From the NCBI RefSeq assembly GCF_003058195.1, contig NZ_QBUH01000004.1, forward strand, positions 415,256-479,255: a DNA stretch of 64,000 nt, written 5' to 3'. Every line of letters begins with the position of its first letter. Positions within the stretch are counted from its first letter, which is position 1. The notes beneath the pieces are model-generated. The model worked only from the letters and a program-made list of their open reading frames with translations. It was not told where the DNA came from and searched no databases. Of the stretch, positions 17,704 through 26,490 are shown one piece after another. This DNA comes from Elizabethkingia sp. YR214. Lineage in GTDB: Bacteria; Bacteroidota; Bacteroidia; Flavobacteriales; Weeksellaceae. Position numbers and translations under genes: made by a program.

Positions 17704-20601
17704 ATGGATGCCATGAAAGTATTTAAAATCCCTGTCTCGGTGACTTATTTTACAAGCCGGGGGCTATTAATTGGAGCAATATCGGCCTCACCGATATTGT
17801 TTGCCCAAAAGAAAGACAGTTTAAAAGAGAAGTCCATAGACGAGGTTGTCGTTGTGGGATACGGAACACAGAAAAAGAGTAAAGTATCAGGTGCTGTTTC
17901 AGAAGCGTCACTGGATAAACTTACTTCCAGATCTTTGTCCGGTGTAGGTGAAGTTCTTCAAGGGAAAGCACCGGGGGTAACAGTGGTAAATGAAGGGGGA
18001 GATCCCAATGGTTCACCAAAGGTTAATATTCGTGGTTTAGGCGGGATTAACGGAGAGACACCTCTTTATGTTGTAGATGGTGTTGTTTTCAATGGTACAC
18101 CTGCTATTAACCCCAACGATATTCAGGATATATCCGTGCTTAAAGATGCTTCTGCAGCAATCTACGGAGCCAGATCTTCGGGTGGTGTTATTCTTATTAC
18201 GACCAAGAAAGGTAAAAAAGGTAATATTACGGTAGATTTTGATGTTAAGTTTGGTGTAAACCAGGCATGGAGACTAAAGGAATCTTTAAATGCAGCGGAG
18301 TTTCAGGATGTAATGTATAAGGCCTATGAAAATGCGGGTAAGCTTGGCAGCCTGCCTTTAGCTTTCAATGCAGAGAAATACCCTGACGGTAGAGTAACCA
18401 GAACAGACTGGATGAAAGAAATTTTCCGTACCGGAACAATCCAGGAGTACAATGTTAATCTAAGTGGTGGAAACGATAAGTCCAGATTTTTTGTGGGAAT
18501 GAATCACAGAAACCTGGAAGGTATCTTACTCAATACACAGGCAAAAAGATACAACTTCAGAGTAAATTCTGAACATAAAGTAAAAGACTGGTTAACTATC
18601 GGAGAGAACATGTACTATAATTACTCCGACGGAAATACAGCAGATACAAAGAGTGGTTATACGGGAGCGCTTGTAGCAGCCATGTATTACCCACCAAATG
18701 TTCCGGTATATACACCTACAGGAGCATTTTCCGGTTTACCGATTGATGTTGCCGGAGGTTACGGGGATATGATCAATCCGGTGGCTTACCTTCAAAGGAT
18801 TAGTATAAAAAATCCTACACACGAAATTTTAATCAATCCTTATGCAGAAATTACTTTAGCTAAAAATTTAAAGTTCAGATCTAACTTCTCTCAGACATTC
18901 AAAATCGGAACGATTAAAAACTTTACATCCAGAGTACTGGAAATAGGAAAGATATTTGATACCAATAATTTAGAATATCAGTCTAATAACTCTTCTACCT
19001 CTCTTGCAGAGCAGCTTCTTACCTATAAATTTTCTGCAGGCAAACATAATTTCGATTTCTTAGGTGGTTTTACTTTCCAGAAGACAATTGATGAAGGTTT
19101 CATGGCCAGAGCTTATGATTTCAGAAGTGAAGCAGAAGTATTCCGTTACCTTCAGAATGCAGCAGATACCAATAAAGACCTTTCCAGTTATAGGTATCAG
19201 CAGGCATTAGTTTCTTATCTGGCAAGGATTAACTATGATTATGCTGGTAAATATATCATCAGTGTATTGGGAAGAAGAGACGGATCCTCATTAGTTGCCA
19301 AACAAAACAGATTTGCTAATTATTATGCAGTTTCAGGCGCATGGGTAATGTCTAAAGAAAACTTTATGCAGGATATTGCGTGGCTTTCGAATCTTAAACT
19401 TAGAGGAAGTTATGGTATTCTGGGTAACCTTGGCGGGATTTCTTCACAGGCAGTAAATCCGTTAATGATAAGAGATAATAATATTATTTTCGGACAGGAT
19501 CCTTCCCAGAACATTGCTTACTATGCTACAACACGTCCTAATCCAAACTTGAAATGGGGAAAATCTGAACAAACCAATTTTGGATTGGATGCTTCATTCC
19601 TGAACAACAGCCTTTCCTTACAGTTTGATTATTTCATTAAAAACTCCAAGGATCAGATTTTTAATGTAAGCCTTCCAAGTACAGCAACTTATACGAATCA
19701 GTATATCAATGCCGGATTATTCCAGGATAAAGGTTATGAATTAGGAATTAATTACAACAGCAAAAATACCGGAGATTTCAGTTACTCGATAGGCGCTACT
19801 TTCAGTCAGCTAAAAAATACAGTTAAACAACTGGCAGATGTAAACGAAATCTTTATTAATGACAATGCTGTAAGAGGAGTGTTGAAGCCTACGCGTATAC
19901 GAGTAGGAGAGTCACTTTATTCTTATTACGGATATAAGACAGATGGTATTTTCCGTTCACAGGAAGAGATCAATAATTATAAAGATGCCAATGGTGCTCT
20001 TATTCAGCCTAATGCAAAGCCAGGTGATATTAAATTCCTGAAAAAAGAAGGAAATACCGGAACCCTTAGTAACAATGATTTTGTGAACCTTGGGAATCCT
20101 TATCCTAAATTCTCTTATGGATTGTCTTATAATATGACCTGGAAAAACTTTGATCTGAATGTATTCTTTCAGGGAGTATATGGGAATAAAATATTCAACG
20201 GTCTGAAATTTATTTCATTAAACCCGGGCGGAACAGGACAGAATTATAACATGGACAGAGATATTCTGAATGCATGGACTCCGGAAAATATGAATACCAA
20301 TATTCCGAAACTTGTACAGGGTGATCCTTCCGGAAACTACTCCAAAGTGTCAGACTTCTATGTAGAAGACGGATCTTATCTGAGACTGAAAAACCTTACA
20401 ATAGGTTATTCATTACCTAAAGAGATTTACAGCAAAATCAATATAAACAGATTAAGAATTTATATGACAGCTAATAACCTGTTTACCATTACTAAATACA
20501 AAGGTTTTGATCCTGAAGTAGGAATGAATTCTTATGGTGTAGACACAGGAAGATATCCGCAGGCTCGTTCATTTATTTTCGGTATAGAAATCGGGTTATA
20601 A
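17704..20601 (+). CDS. SusC/RagA-type TonB-linked outer-membrane transporter
   Basis: The 965-aa protein has a signal peptide (about residues 1-36, ending LFAQ). A plug domain opens with the SusC hallmark IDEVVVVGYGTQKKSKVSG and includes VNIRGLGGINGETPLYVVDG and SAAIYGARSSGGVILITTKKG. A 22-strand-type barrel follows, ending RSFIFGIEIGL. The usual N-terminal carboxypeptidase-like extension of SusC proteins is missing, and the plug begins within about 20 residues of the signal cleavage site. It pairs with the adjacent SusD. Its neighbours suggest a phospholipid head group, glycerophosphodiester or oligosaccharide substrate rather than starch, but substrate is inferred only from context. Confidence 0.95.
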   Translation: MDAMKVFKIPVSVTYFTSRGLLIGAISASPILFAQKKDSLKEKSIDEVVVVGYGTQKKSKVSGAVSEASLDKLTSRSLSGVGEVLQGKAPGVTVVNEGGDPNGSPKVNIRGLGGINGETPLYVVDGVVFNGTPAINPNDIQDISVLKDASAAIYGARSSGGVILITTKKGKKGNITVDFDVKFGVNQAWRLKESLNAAEFQDVMYKAYENAGKLGSLPLAFNAEKYPDGRVTRTDWMKEIFRTGTIQEYNVNLSGGNDKSRFFVGMNHRNLEGILLNTQAKRYNFRVNSEHKVKDWLTIGENMYYNYSDGNTADTKSGYTGALVAAMYYPPNVPVYTPTGAFSGLPIDVAGGYGDMINPVAYLQRISIKNPTHEILINPYAEITLAKNLKFRSNFSQTFKIGTIKNFTSRVLEIGKIFDTNNLEYQSNNSSTSLAEQLLTYKFSAGKHNFDFLGGFTFQKTIDEGFMARAYDFRSEAEVFRYLQNAADTNKDLSSYRYQQALVSYLARINYDYAGKYIISVLGRRDGSSLVAKQNRFANYYAVSGAWVMSKENFMQDIAWLSNLKLRGSYGILGNLGGISSQAVNPLMIRDNNIIFGQDPSQNIAYYATTRPNPNLKWGKSEQTNFGLDASFLNNSLSLQFDYFIKNSKDQIFNVSLPSTATYTNQYINAGLFQDKGYELGINYNSKNTGDFSYSIGATFSQLKNTVKQLADVNEIFINDNAVRGVLKPTRIRVGESLYSYYGYKTDGIFRSQEEINNYKDANGALIQPNAKPGDIKFLKKEGNTGTLSNNDFVNLGNPYPKFSYGLSYNMTWKNFDLNVFFQGVYGNKIFNGLKFISLNPGGTGQNYNMDRDILNAWTPENMNTNIPKLVQGDPSGNYSKVSDFYVEDGSYLRLKNLTIGYSLPKEIYSKININRLRIYMTANNLFTITKYKGFDPEVGMNSYGVDTGRYPQARSFIFGIEIGL

Positions 20602-20618
20602 TTTTAAAAAGTAAAAAG

Positions 20619-22127
20619 ATGAAATTTTTCAATAAAATAGTTTTAGTATCGGGAATATCTGTAGCATTGCTGTCATGTACAAGCGAACTGGATGTTCAGC
20701 CGGAAGGAACTCCGACAGAAGCGAGTTTCTGGAAAACGGAAAACGACCTTGTAACAGGAGCAAATGCGATGTATAAACCTTTGTATGATAGTGAGTTTTA
20801 TGGCAGAGGATTTTTCTGGTTTATCAATGCCAGCGATGATATGGTAACAGGAAGAGCAAAAAGTGAGGCTGATAATGCGAAGAACTTTAGCAGTAATTAT
20901 ATCGCAGCAGGAGATTTGGAAACCCAGTGGAATAAGAGATATACAGTTATCGGTATTGCCAATCGCGTTATCCGTAATATAGACAATATTCAGGCTGCAA
21001 CGGCTGTAAAAAACAAATATCTGGGCGAAGCTTTATTCATGAGCAGCAGAATGTATTTCGAATTAGCATACAGCTATGGTAATGAGAAAGCTGGGGTCCC
21101 AATTATAGACCGTACAAAAGAACCGGATCCAAATCCAATTCCGAGAGCTGCTAACGTAATGGAAAACTACAATTACATTATAAATGATCTGAAAAAGGCA
21201 GCAGAACTACTACCAGCTCAGGAAGAGCTTGCTGCTAAAGATTTCGGAAGACCTCATAAAGCTGCTGCATGGGCTCTTATGGCCAAAGTATATCTTTTCC
21301 TGAAAGACTGGAAGAATGCGGCATATTGGGCAAATGAGGTAATGACTAAAGGAAACAGAAATCTGCTTAACAATTATGCTGATGTTTTCAAAGCGGAGAA
21401 TAATTATAGTTCCGAGTATATCTGGTCGATACCAAGTACGCCAAAGTTCAATGCTGTAGGAAGTATTCTTCCAGGAGTAATGCTTGAAAATAAAGGCTGG
21501 GGTGAATACAATGGTTGGGGATATTTCCAGCCAACCAAAGAGCTTTTTACAGAATATGAAGCAGGAGATAAAAGAAGAGATGTAACGATCCTGAAAGCAG
21601 GAGATAAGTTTACATTCAACGGAAAAGAAAGAAGTTATGCTTCTTCTAACTCTCTTACAGGTTATCAGTTCAATAAATACATGGATGCTTTCAAATATCC
21701 TTTAAATAGCGGCCACGTAAGTGCAAATGGAGATTATCCATGTACAGATCTTGCAGTGCCAATTATGCGTTATGCAGAAGTAATTCTTATAAAAGCAGAA
21801 GCAATGTTAATGATGGGGCAAAATGCTGATCAGGAAATTAATATGATCAGAAAGCGTGCTGGTTTAACCCCGAAAAGTGGATGTACAATGGCAGATTTGA
21901 AACATGAAAGACGTTGTGAACTGGCAGGCGAATGGGCAGACAGACACAGAGATCTGGTACGCTGGGGTGATGCTAAAGATACTTATGCTAAACCTTTACA
22001 TGGTGCAGATGGTAAGGAGGTATGGGCTTCAAGAAACTTCAACCCGGCAGTGCACAATGTGTGGGCAGTCCCACAAGTTGAAATTGTAAACAGCCACGGA
22101 GTAATAAAGCAAAATGAAGGCTGGTAA
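20619..22127 (+). CDS. SusD/RagB-type surface lipoprotein
   Basis: The 502-aa lipoprotein has a lipobox in VALLSCTSELD. The SusD fold shows in ASFWKTENDLVTGANAMY, the TPR-like helical middle, AAWALMAKVYLFLKDW and the late IMRYAEVILIKAEAMLMMG and RRCELAGEWADRHRDLVRW motifs. It starts 17 bp after susC and forms the lid of the SusCD importer. It is followed by a strong hairpin before the phosphatase gene, so the transcript may be partly terminated there. Confidence 0.95.
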   Translation: MKFFNKIVLVSGISVALLSCTSELDVQPEGTPTEASFWKTENDLVTGANAMYKPLYDSEFYGRGFFWFINASDDMVTGRAKSEADNAKNFSSNYIAAGDLETQWNKRYTVIGIANRVIRNIDNIQAATAVKNKYLGEALFMSSRMYFELAYSYGNEKAGVPIIDRTKEPDPNPIPRAANVMENYNYIINDLKKAAELLPAQEELAAKDFGRPHKAAAWALMAKVYLFLKDWKNAAYWANEVMTKGNRNLLNNYADVFKAENNYSSEYIWSIPSTPKFNAVGSILPGVMLENKGWGEYNGWGYFQPTKELFTEYEAGDKRRDVTILKAGDKFTFNGKERSYASSNSLTGYQFNKYMDAFKYPLNSGHVSANGDYPCTDLAVPIMRYAEVILIKAEAMLMMGQNADQEINMIRKRAGLTPKSGCTMADLKHERRCELAGEWADRHRDLVRWGDAKDTYAKPLHGADGKEVWASRNFNPAVHNVWAVPQVEIVNSHGVIKQNEGW

Positions 22128-22147
22128 TTTTTTAATATAACACATAT

Positions 22148-22189
22148 ACTATATCATTGCAGGAACTCCTACAATGATATAGTTTTTTT
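22148..22189 (+). terminator. strong hairpin with T run between susD and the phosphatase gene
   Basis: Seventeen-bp arms (22148-22164 and 22167-22183) with one mismatch and a 2-nt loop, followed by seven Ts. The arms begin ACTATATCATTG and end CAATGATATAGT. It lies 20 bp after susD and 10 bp before the next ATG. It could terminate susCD or partly attenuate the downstream genes. Confidence 0.8.
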
Positions 22190-22198
22190 AATAGTACT

Positions 22199-24028
22199 AT
22201 GAAACAAGCAAAAAAAATATGGGCGATACTGGCTTTGGCAGTATTTGCAAACACTCAGGCACAGAATTATCTAAATTATAATGTAGGAAATGCACATTCG
22301 CATAATGACTATATGCAGGAGGTTCCTTTCTGGCAGGCTTATTATGCTAATTTTGGTTCCATAGAGGCAGATGTTTTTTTGGTAAAAGGTAAATTGTGGG
22401 TTGCCCATACCGAGAAAGAATTATCACCTGAACGGACATTGGAGAGTCTTTATCTCGATAATATATCCAAGCAGATTAAACTGAATAACGGACATATTTA
22501 TCCGGATACAAATAAAAAATTACAACTGCTTATTGATGTTAAACAGGATTATAAAACGACACTGGATGCATTAGTTAAGACATTACAAAAATATCCTGAG
22601 ATTACGAATAATCAGAGCATTAAGATTGTTATTACAGGAGGCAGACCACAGCCACAGGAATTTAAAAATTATCCTGCTTATTTGCTTTTCGATGGTGATC
22701 TTGATAAAAATTATACCACAGAAGAGCTGAAAAGAATAGGAATGTTCAGCGCAGACTTACAGGGGTTGGTAAAATGGAATGGGAAAGGTATTCCGAGAGA
22801 TGAAGAAACGGCAAGAGTAAAAAGTGCTGTAGAAAAAGCACATAAGCAGCAAAAGCCAATGCGTTTTTACGGAGCTCCGGATTTTCCGAATGCGTGGGTT
22901 AATTTTATGGACTTAGGTGTAGATTACATCAATACAGATCATATTCCTGACCTTAAAAAGTTTATGAATACCATTCCTAAGAATTTTTATAAAAACCAGA
23001 AGGAATACAGCATTTATAAGCCTACTTACGAAACAGACGGTGTAAATAAAAAAGTGAAGAATGTAATTCTTCTTATTCCGGACGGGACCTCATTGCCACA
23101 GTATTATGCTGCATTTACAGCGAATAAAGGAAAACTAAATGTTTTCAATATGAAAGCAACAGGATTGTCCAAAACCAATTCTTCCAACGCTTATATTACC
23201 GATTCAGCACCAGGTTCTACTGCTTTTGCTACAGGTGTAAAAACAAAAAATACATTTGTAGGTGTTGATGATGATGGTAAAGCTTTAGCACAGATTCCGG
23301 ATATCATTGCTGCGAAGGGAATGTCTTCAGGTTTAATTTCTACCGGAGATGTTACCGATGCTACACCAGCAGATTTTTATGCGCATTCTGACAATAGAAA
23401 TAGTTCCGAACCTATTTTGAAAGATTTCGTAAGCTCTAAAACCAAAATACTTATTGGTGGACCAACGAGTGGGCTTACAGAAGATAATCTTAAAAAAATA
23501 AAAGAGGCTAAAATCGATTTATATAAAGATTTGAAATCCGTAAAGAGCATTAATAACCGTACTTTGGTTATCGATCCTTTAGCTTCACAAAGAATAACCA
23601 ATGGAAGAGGCAGCTGGCTTGCAGATGCTTTTGATCTTACTTTAAACGATCTGAAAATGAATAAAAATGGCTTCTTTATGATGGTAGAAGCTTCCCAGAC
23701 TGATGGTGGCGGACATAGTAATAATCTGGAGCAATTGGTGACTGAGTTATTGGATTTCGATCATGTTGTAGGAAAAGCAATGAAATTTGCGGATGAAAAT
23801 AAAGAGACGCTTGTTGTTGTTTTAGGAGATCATGAAACCGGAGGTTTGACTTTGTTGGATGGTAGTCTGAAAGATGGTTGGGTGTTCGGAAACTTTAGTA
23901 CAAACGATCATACTTCCATTCCTTCCAGCGTGTTTGCTTATGGTCCTAATTCTAAGGAGTTTACAGGTTTGTTTGAGAATACGGAAATTTTCAACAAAAT
24001 TTTAGCTGCTTACGGAATTCGGAAATAA
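22199..24028 (+). CDS. GDPD/PI-PLC-like domain fused to alkaline phosphatase
   Basis: The 609-aa secreted protein has a Sec signal ending at NTQAQ. Residues about 25-265 are a PI-PLC/GDPD-superfamily TIM barrel (NAHSHNDYMQEVPF, SIEADVFLVKGKLWVAHT). Residues about 285-605 are an alkaline phosphatase: VILLIPDGTS, nucleophile Ser in ITDSAPGSTAFATG, metal ligands in EASQTDGGGHSNN and LGDHETGG, and a late His in NDHTSIP. The two halves could act in sequence, with the barrel opening a phosphodiester and the phosphatase releasing inorganic phosphate from the product. That coupling is inference. It sits between susD and phospholipase C and near glpFK, which would use the released glycerol. Confidence 0.9.
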   Translation: MKQAKKIWAILALAVFANTQAQNYLNYNVGNAHSHNDYMQEVPFWQAYYANFGSIEADVFLVKGKLWVAHTEKELSPERTLESLYLDNISKQIKLNNGHIYPDTNKKLQLLIDVKQDYKTTLDALVKTLQKYPEITNNQSIKIVITGGRPQPQEFKNYPAYLLFDGDLDKNYTTEELKRIGMFSADLQGLVKWNGKGIPRDEETARVKSAVEKAHKQQKPMRFYGAPDFPNAWVNFMDLGVDYINTDHIPDLKKFMNTIPKNFYKNQKEYSIYKPTYETDGVNKKVKNVILLIPDGTSLPQYYAAFTANKGKLNVFNMKATGLSKTNSSNAYITDSAPGSTAFATGVKTKNTFVGVDDDGKALAQIPDIIAAKGMSSGLISTGDVTDATPADFYAHSDNRNSSEPILKDFVSSKTKILIGGPTSGLTEDNLKKIKEAKIDLYKDLKSVKSINNRTLVIDPLASQRITNGRGSWLADAFDLTLNDLKMNKNGFFMMVEASQTDGGGHSNNLEQLVTELLDFDHVVGKAMKFADENKETLVVVLGDHETGGLTLLDGSLKDGWVFGNFSTNDHTSIPSSVFAYGPNSKEFTGLFENTEIFNKILAAYGIRK

Positions 24029-24069
24029 GTAGTTTATTCATTAATTTTAGGCAATAAAACTAAATAAAC

Positions 24070-26412
24070 ATGGACAGAAGAGATTTTCTGAAAAAATCAG
24101 GGATGGTACTGGGAGGCCTTGGGGTTTCTACAGTTATACATCCGTCGATTTTGAAAGCAATGAATATTAAGCCTGCAAAGGGATCTACATTTTACGATGC
24201 AGAGCATGTGGTAATCCTTATGCAAGAGAACAGATCATTCGATCATTGCTTCGGAACATTACGAGGAGTAAGAGGATTTATGGATAAATATGCCTTCCGT
24301 AAGCCTGATGGAAAAAGTGTTTTCTTCCAGAAGGATAAAGCCGGAAAGACCTACGCTCCATTTAACTTAGATATTAAAAATACCAGAGCAACCTGGATGA
24401 GTTCTTTGCCTCATTCATGGACAAATCAGCAAAATGCTCTTAATAAAGGGAAGTATGACCAATGGTTGCTGGCAAAAAGATCCGGAGTAAAAGAATATCA
24501 GGATTTGCCGCTTACTTTAGGCTTTTATAACCGAAATGACCTTCCATTCTATTATCAGCTAGCTGATGCTTTTACAGTTTTCGATCAGTATTTCTGTTCT
24601 TCCCTTACCGGGACTACGCCTAACAGGCTTTTCCATTGGACAGGAACAATCAGATCTGAAAAGAGTGGTGATGTACAGGCGCATGTAGTTAATGATACTG
24701 TAGATTACAGCAGAAATGTACACTGGAAAACTTTCCCGGAAATGCTGGAAGAAAATGATATTTCATGGAGAATATATCAGAATGAAATCAGTCTTTCCAA
24801 AGGAATGGGAGGAGAGCAGGAGGCTTACTTGTCCAACTTTACAGATAATCCAATAGAATGGTTTTCTCAGTTCAATGTAAAATTCTCGCCTAAGCACCAT
24901 GAATTTGTACAGAAAAAAATTGCTGAGCTTAAAGATAAGTTGAGTAAAAATCCTGATAACAAAGATCGGTTAGAAAAAGAACTTCGTTATTACGAAGAAG
25001 ATCTGAAAAATTTTGATCCTAAAAACTGGGAAAAGCTTTCTCAAAAAGAAAAAAATCTTCATAACAAAGCATTTACTATTAATTCAGGAGATCCTGATTT
25101 CTGGAGTCTTGAAGAGATAGATCCTGTAAACGGTGAAAAGATGTATTTGCCAAAAGGAGATGTTCTGTTTCAGTTCCGAAAAGATGTAAACGAAGGCAAG
25201 CTTCCGGCTGTGTCATGGTTGGTTGCACCGGAACGATTCTCAGATCACCCGTCTTCTCAGTGGTACGGAGCATGGTTCATATCAGAAGTCATGAATATTC
25301 TGACGAAGAATCCTGAAGTATGGAAGAAGACTATTTTTATTTTGAACTATGATGAGAACGATGGTTATTTTGATCACGTTGTTCCGTTTTTACCGCCTAA
25401 TAATCCGCAACAGCAGCCTGATATTCATGGAGAAGCAGGCGCTGAATATGTAGATTTTAAGCAAAAATATTTTTCAACAGAAAAACTATATAGCTCAGAA
25501 AAAATGGAAAGTCCTGTAGGATTAGGATACAGAGTTCCAATGGTTGTTGCTTCTCCATGGACAATGGGAGGTTATGTAAATTCTGAAGTATCCGATCATA
25601 CATCTGTTTTGCAGTTTTTAGAGCATTTCCTGAACAAAAAGAAAAAGAAAAATCTCCACGTAGAGAATATCAGTGACTGGAGAAGAGAAGTCTGCGGAGA
25701 CCTTACTTCAGCTTTCAATCAGGAAAAAAGCAAAAATCTTAAATTAGATTTCTTGCAGGAAAAGGTTTTTGTAGAAAGTATAAATGCTGCAAAAGAAAAA
25801 CCAGTTCCAAATAATTTTGTCGCATTGAGTGATGCTGAACAAAATGCCCAATCTCAGTATTTCCCGAAGCAGGAGAAAGGACTAAAGCCTTCTAATCCAT
25901 TACCATATCATTTTGAAGTTAATTTTAACAGCAAGGGTATTGATATGCAAAACCATACCGAGAAAGCAACACCTGTAATGGTGTATAACCGTAAAAAATT
26001 AAATGAGGATAAAGACTTTTTATTCCCGTATACGATGTTTAAAAAACAGAATTTCAATCATGCTGTATCTGCGGAAAATGAGTATGATTGGGACGTTTTT
26101 GGGCCAAATGGTTTTTACCGGAATTTTGAAGGAAATTCAGCTCCGAAAGTGGAAGTGAAACTTACCCAAAATAGCAATGGTGATGTTGAGGTAGTGTTTA
26201 CTTCGGCTGCTGTAAAAGAGATTGTATTGGAAAATGCTTATACTAAGCAGACTCAGAAGATAGATCCGGCAAAGACACCAAAAGTATTAATTCCGTCTTC
26301 TAAAATAGGAGGCTGGTACGATCTTAAGGTTTCTACCGGAAGTAATAACTGGATCTTTGCAGGTAGAGCAGAGACAGGTAAGGTTTCTTCTACAGATCCA
26401 CACTGGGCTTAG
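24070..26412 (+). CDS. phosphocholine-specific phospholipase C (Tat-exported)
   Basis: The 780-aa protein begins with a twin-arginine signal (MDRRDFLKKSGMVLGGLGVS). The phosphoesterase domain shows HVVILMQENRSFDHCFGTLRGVRGF, FCSSLTGTTPNRLFHWTG and FILNYDENDGYFDHVVP. Two C-terminal DUF756 domains follow, one with YDWDVFGPNGFYRNFEGN. This is the architecture of the PlcC/PlcN type that hydrolyses phosphatidylcholine or sphingomyelin to phosphocholine and a lipid. The DUF756 region is complete. It is 42 bp after the GDPD-phosphatase gene and likely co-transcribed. Export through Tat implies folding and metal loading in the cytoplasm. Confidence 0.93.
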   Translation: MDRRDFLKKSGMVLGGLGVSTVIHPSILKAMNIKPAKGSTFYDAEHVVILMQENRSFDHCFGTLRGVRGFMDKYAFRKPDGKSVFFQKDKAGKTYAPFNLDIKNTRATWMSSLPHSWTNQQNALNKGKYDQWLLAKRSGVKEYQDLPLTLGFYNRNDLPFYYQLADAFTVFDQYFCSSLTGTTPNRLFHWTGTIRSEKSGDVQAHVVNDTVDYSRNVHWKTFPEMLEENDISWRIYQNEISLSKGMGGEQEAYLSNFTDNPIEWFSQFNVKFSPKHHEFVQKKIAELKDKLSKNPDNKDRLEKELRYYEEDLKNFDPKNWEKLSQKEKNLHNKAFTINSGDPDFWSLEEIDPVNGEKMYLPKGDVLFQFRKDVNEGKLPAVSWLVAPERFSDHPSSQWYGAWFISEVMNILTKNPEVWKKTIFILNYDENDGYFDHVVPFLPPNNPQQQPDIHGEAGAEYVDFKQKYFSTEKLYSSEKMESPVGLGYRVPMVVASPWTMGGYVNSEVSDHTSVLQFLEHFLNKKKKKNLHVENISDWRREVCGDLTSAFNQEKSKNLKLDFLQEKVFVESINAAKEKPVPNNFVALSDAEQNAQSQYFPKQEKGLKPSNPLPYHFEVNFNSKGIDMQNHTEKATPVMVYNRKKLNEDKDFLFPYTMFKKQNFNHAVSAENEYDWDVFGPNGFYRNFEGNSAPKVEVKLTQNSNGDVEVVFTSAAVKEIVLENAYTKQTQKIDPAKTPKVLIPSSKIGGWYDLKVSTGSNNWIFAGRAETGKVSSTDPHWA

Positions 26413-26456
26413 AATGGTATTACAATTTTCTGCAAAACTATATTTTCTTATCAAAT

Positions 26457-26490
26457 AAGGTAATTTGAGGTTAAAATCTCAAATTACCTT
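26457..26490. terminator. bidirectional terminator overlapping a gene end
   Basis: The 13-bp perfect stem AAGGTAATTTGAG/CTCAAATTACCTT has an 8-nt loop and lies between the convergent phospholipase and methyltransferase genes. The right arm contains the last codons and TGA of the methyltransferase gene. Confidence 0.8.
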
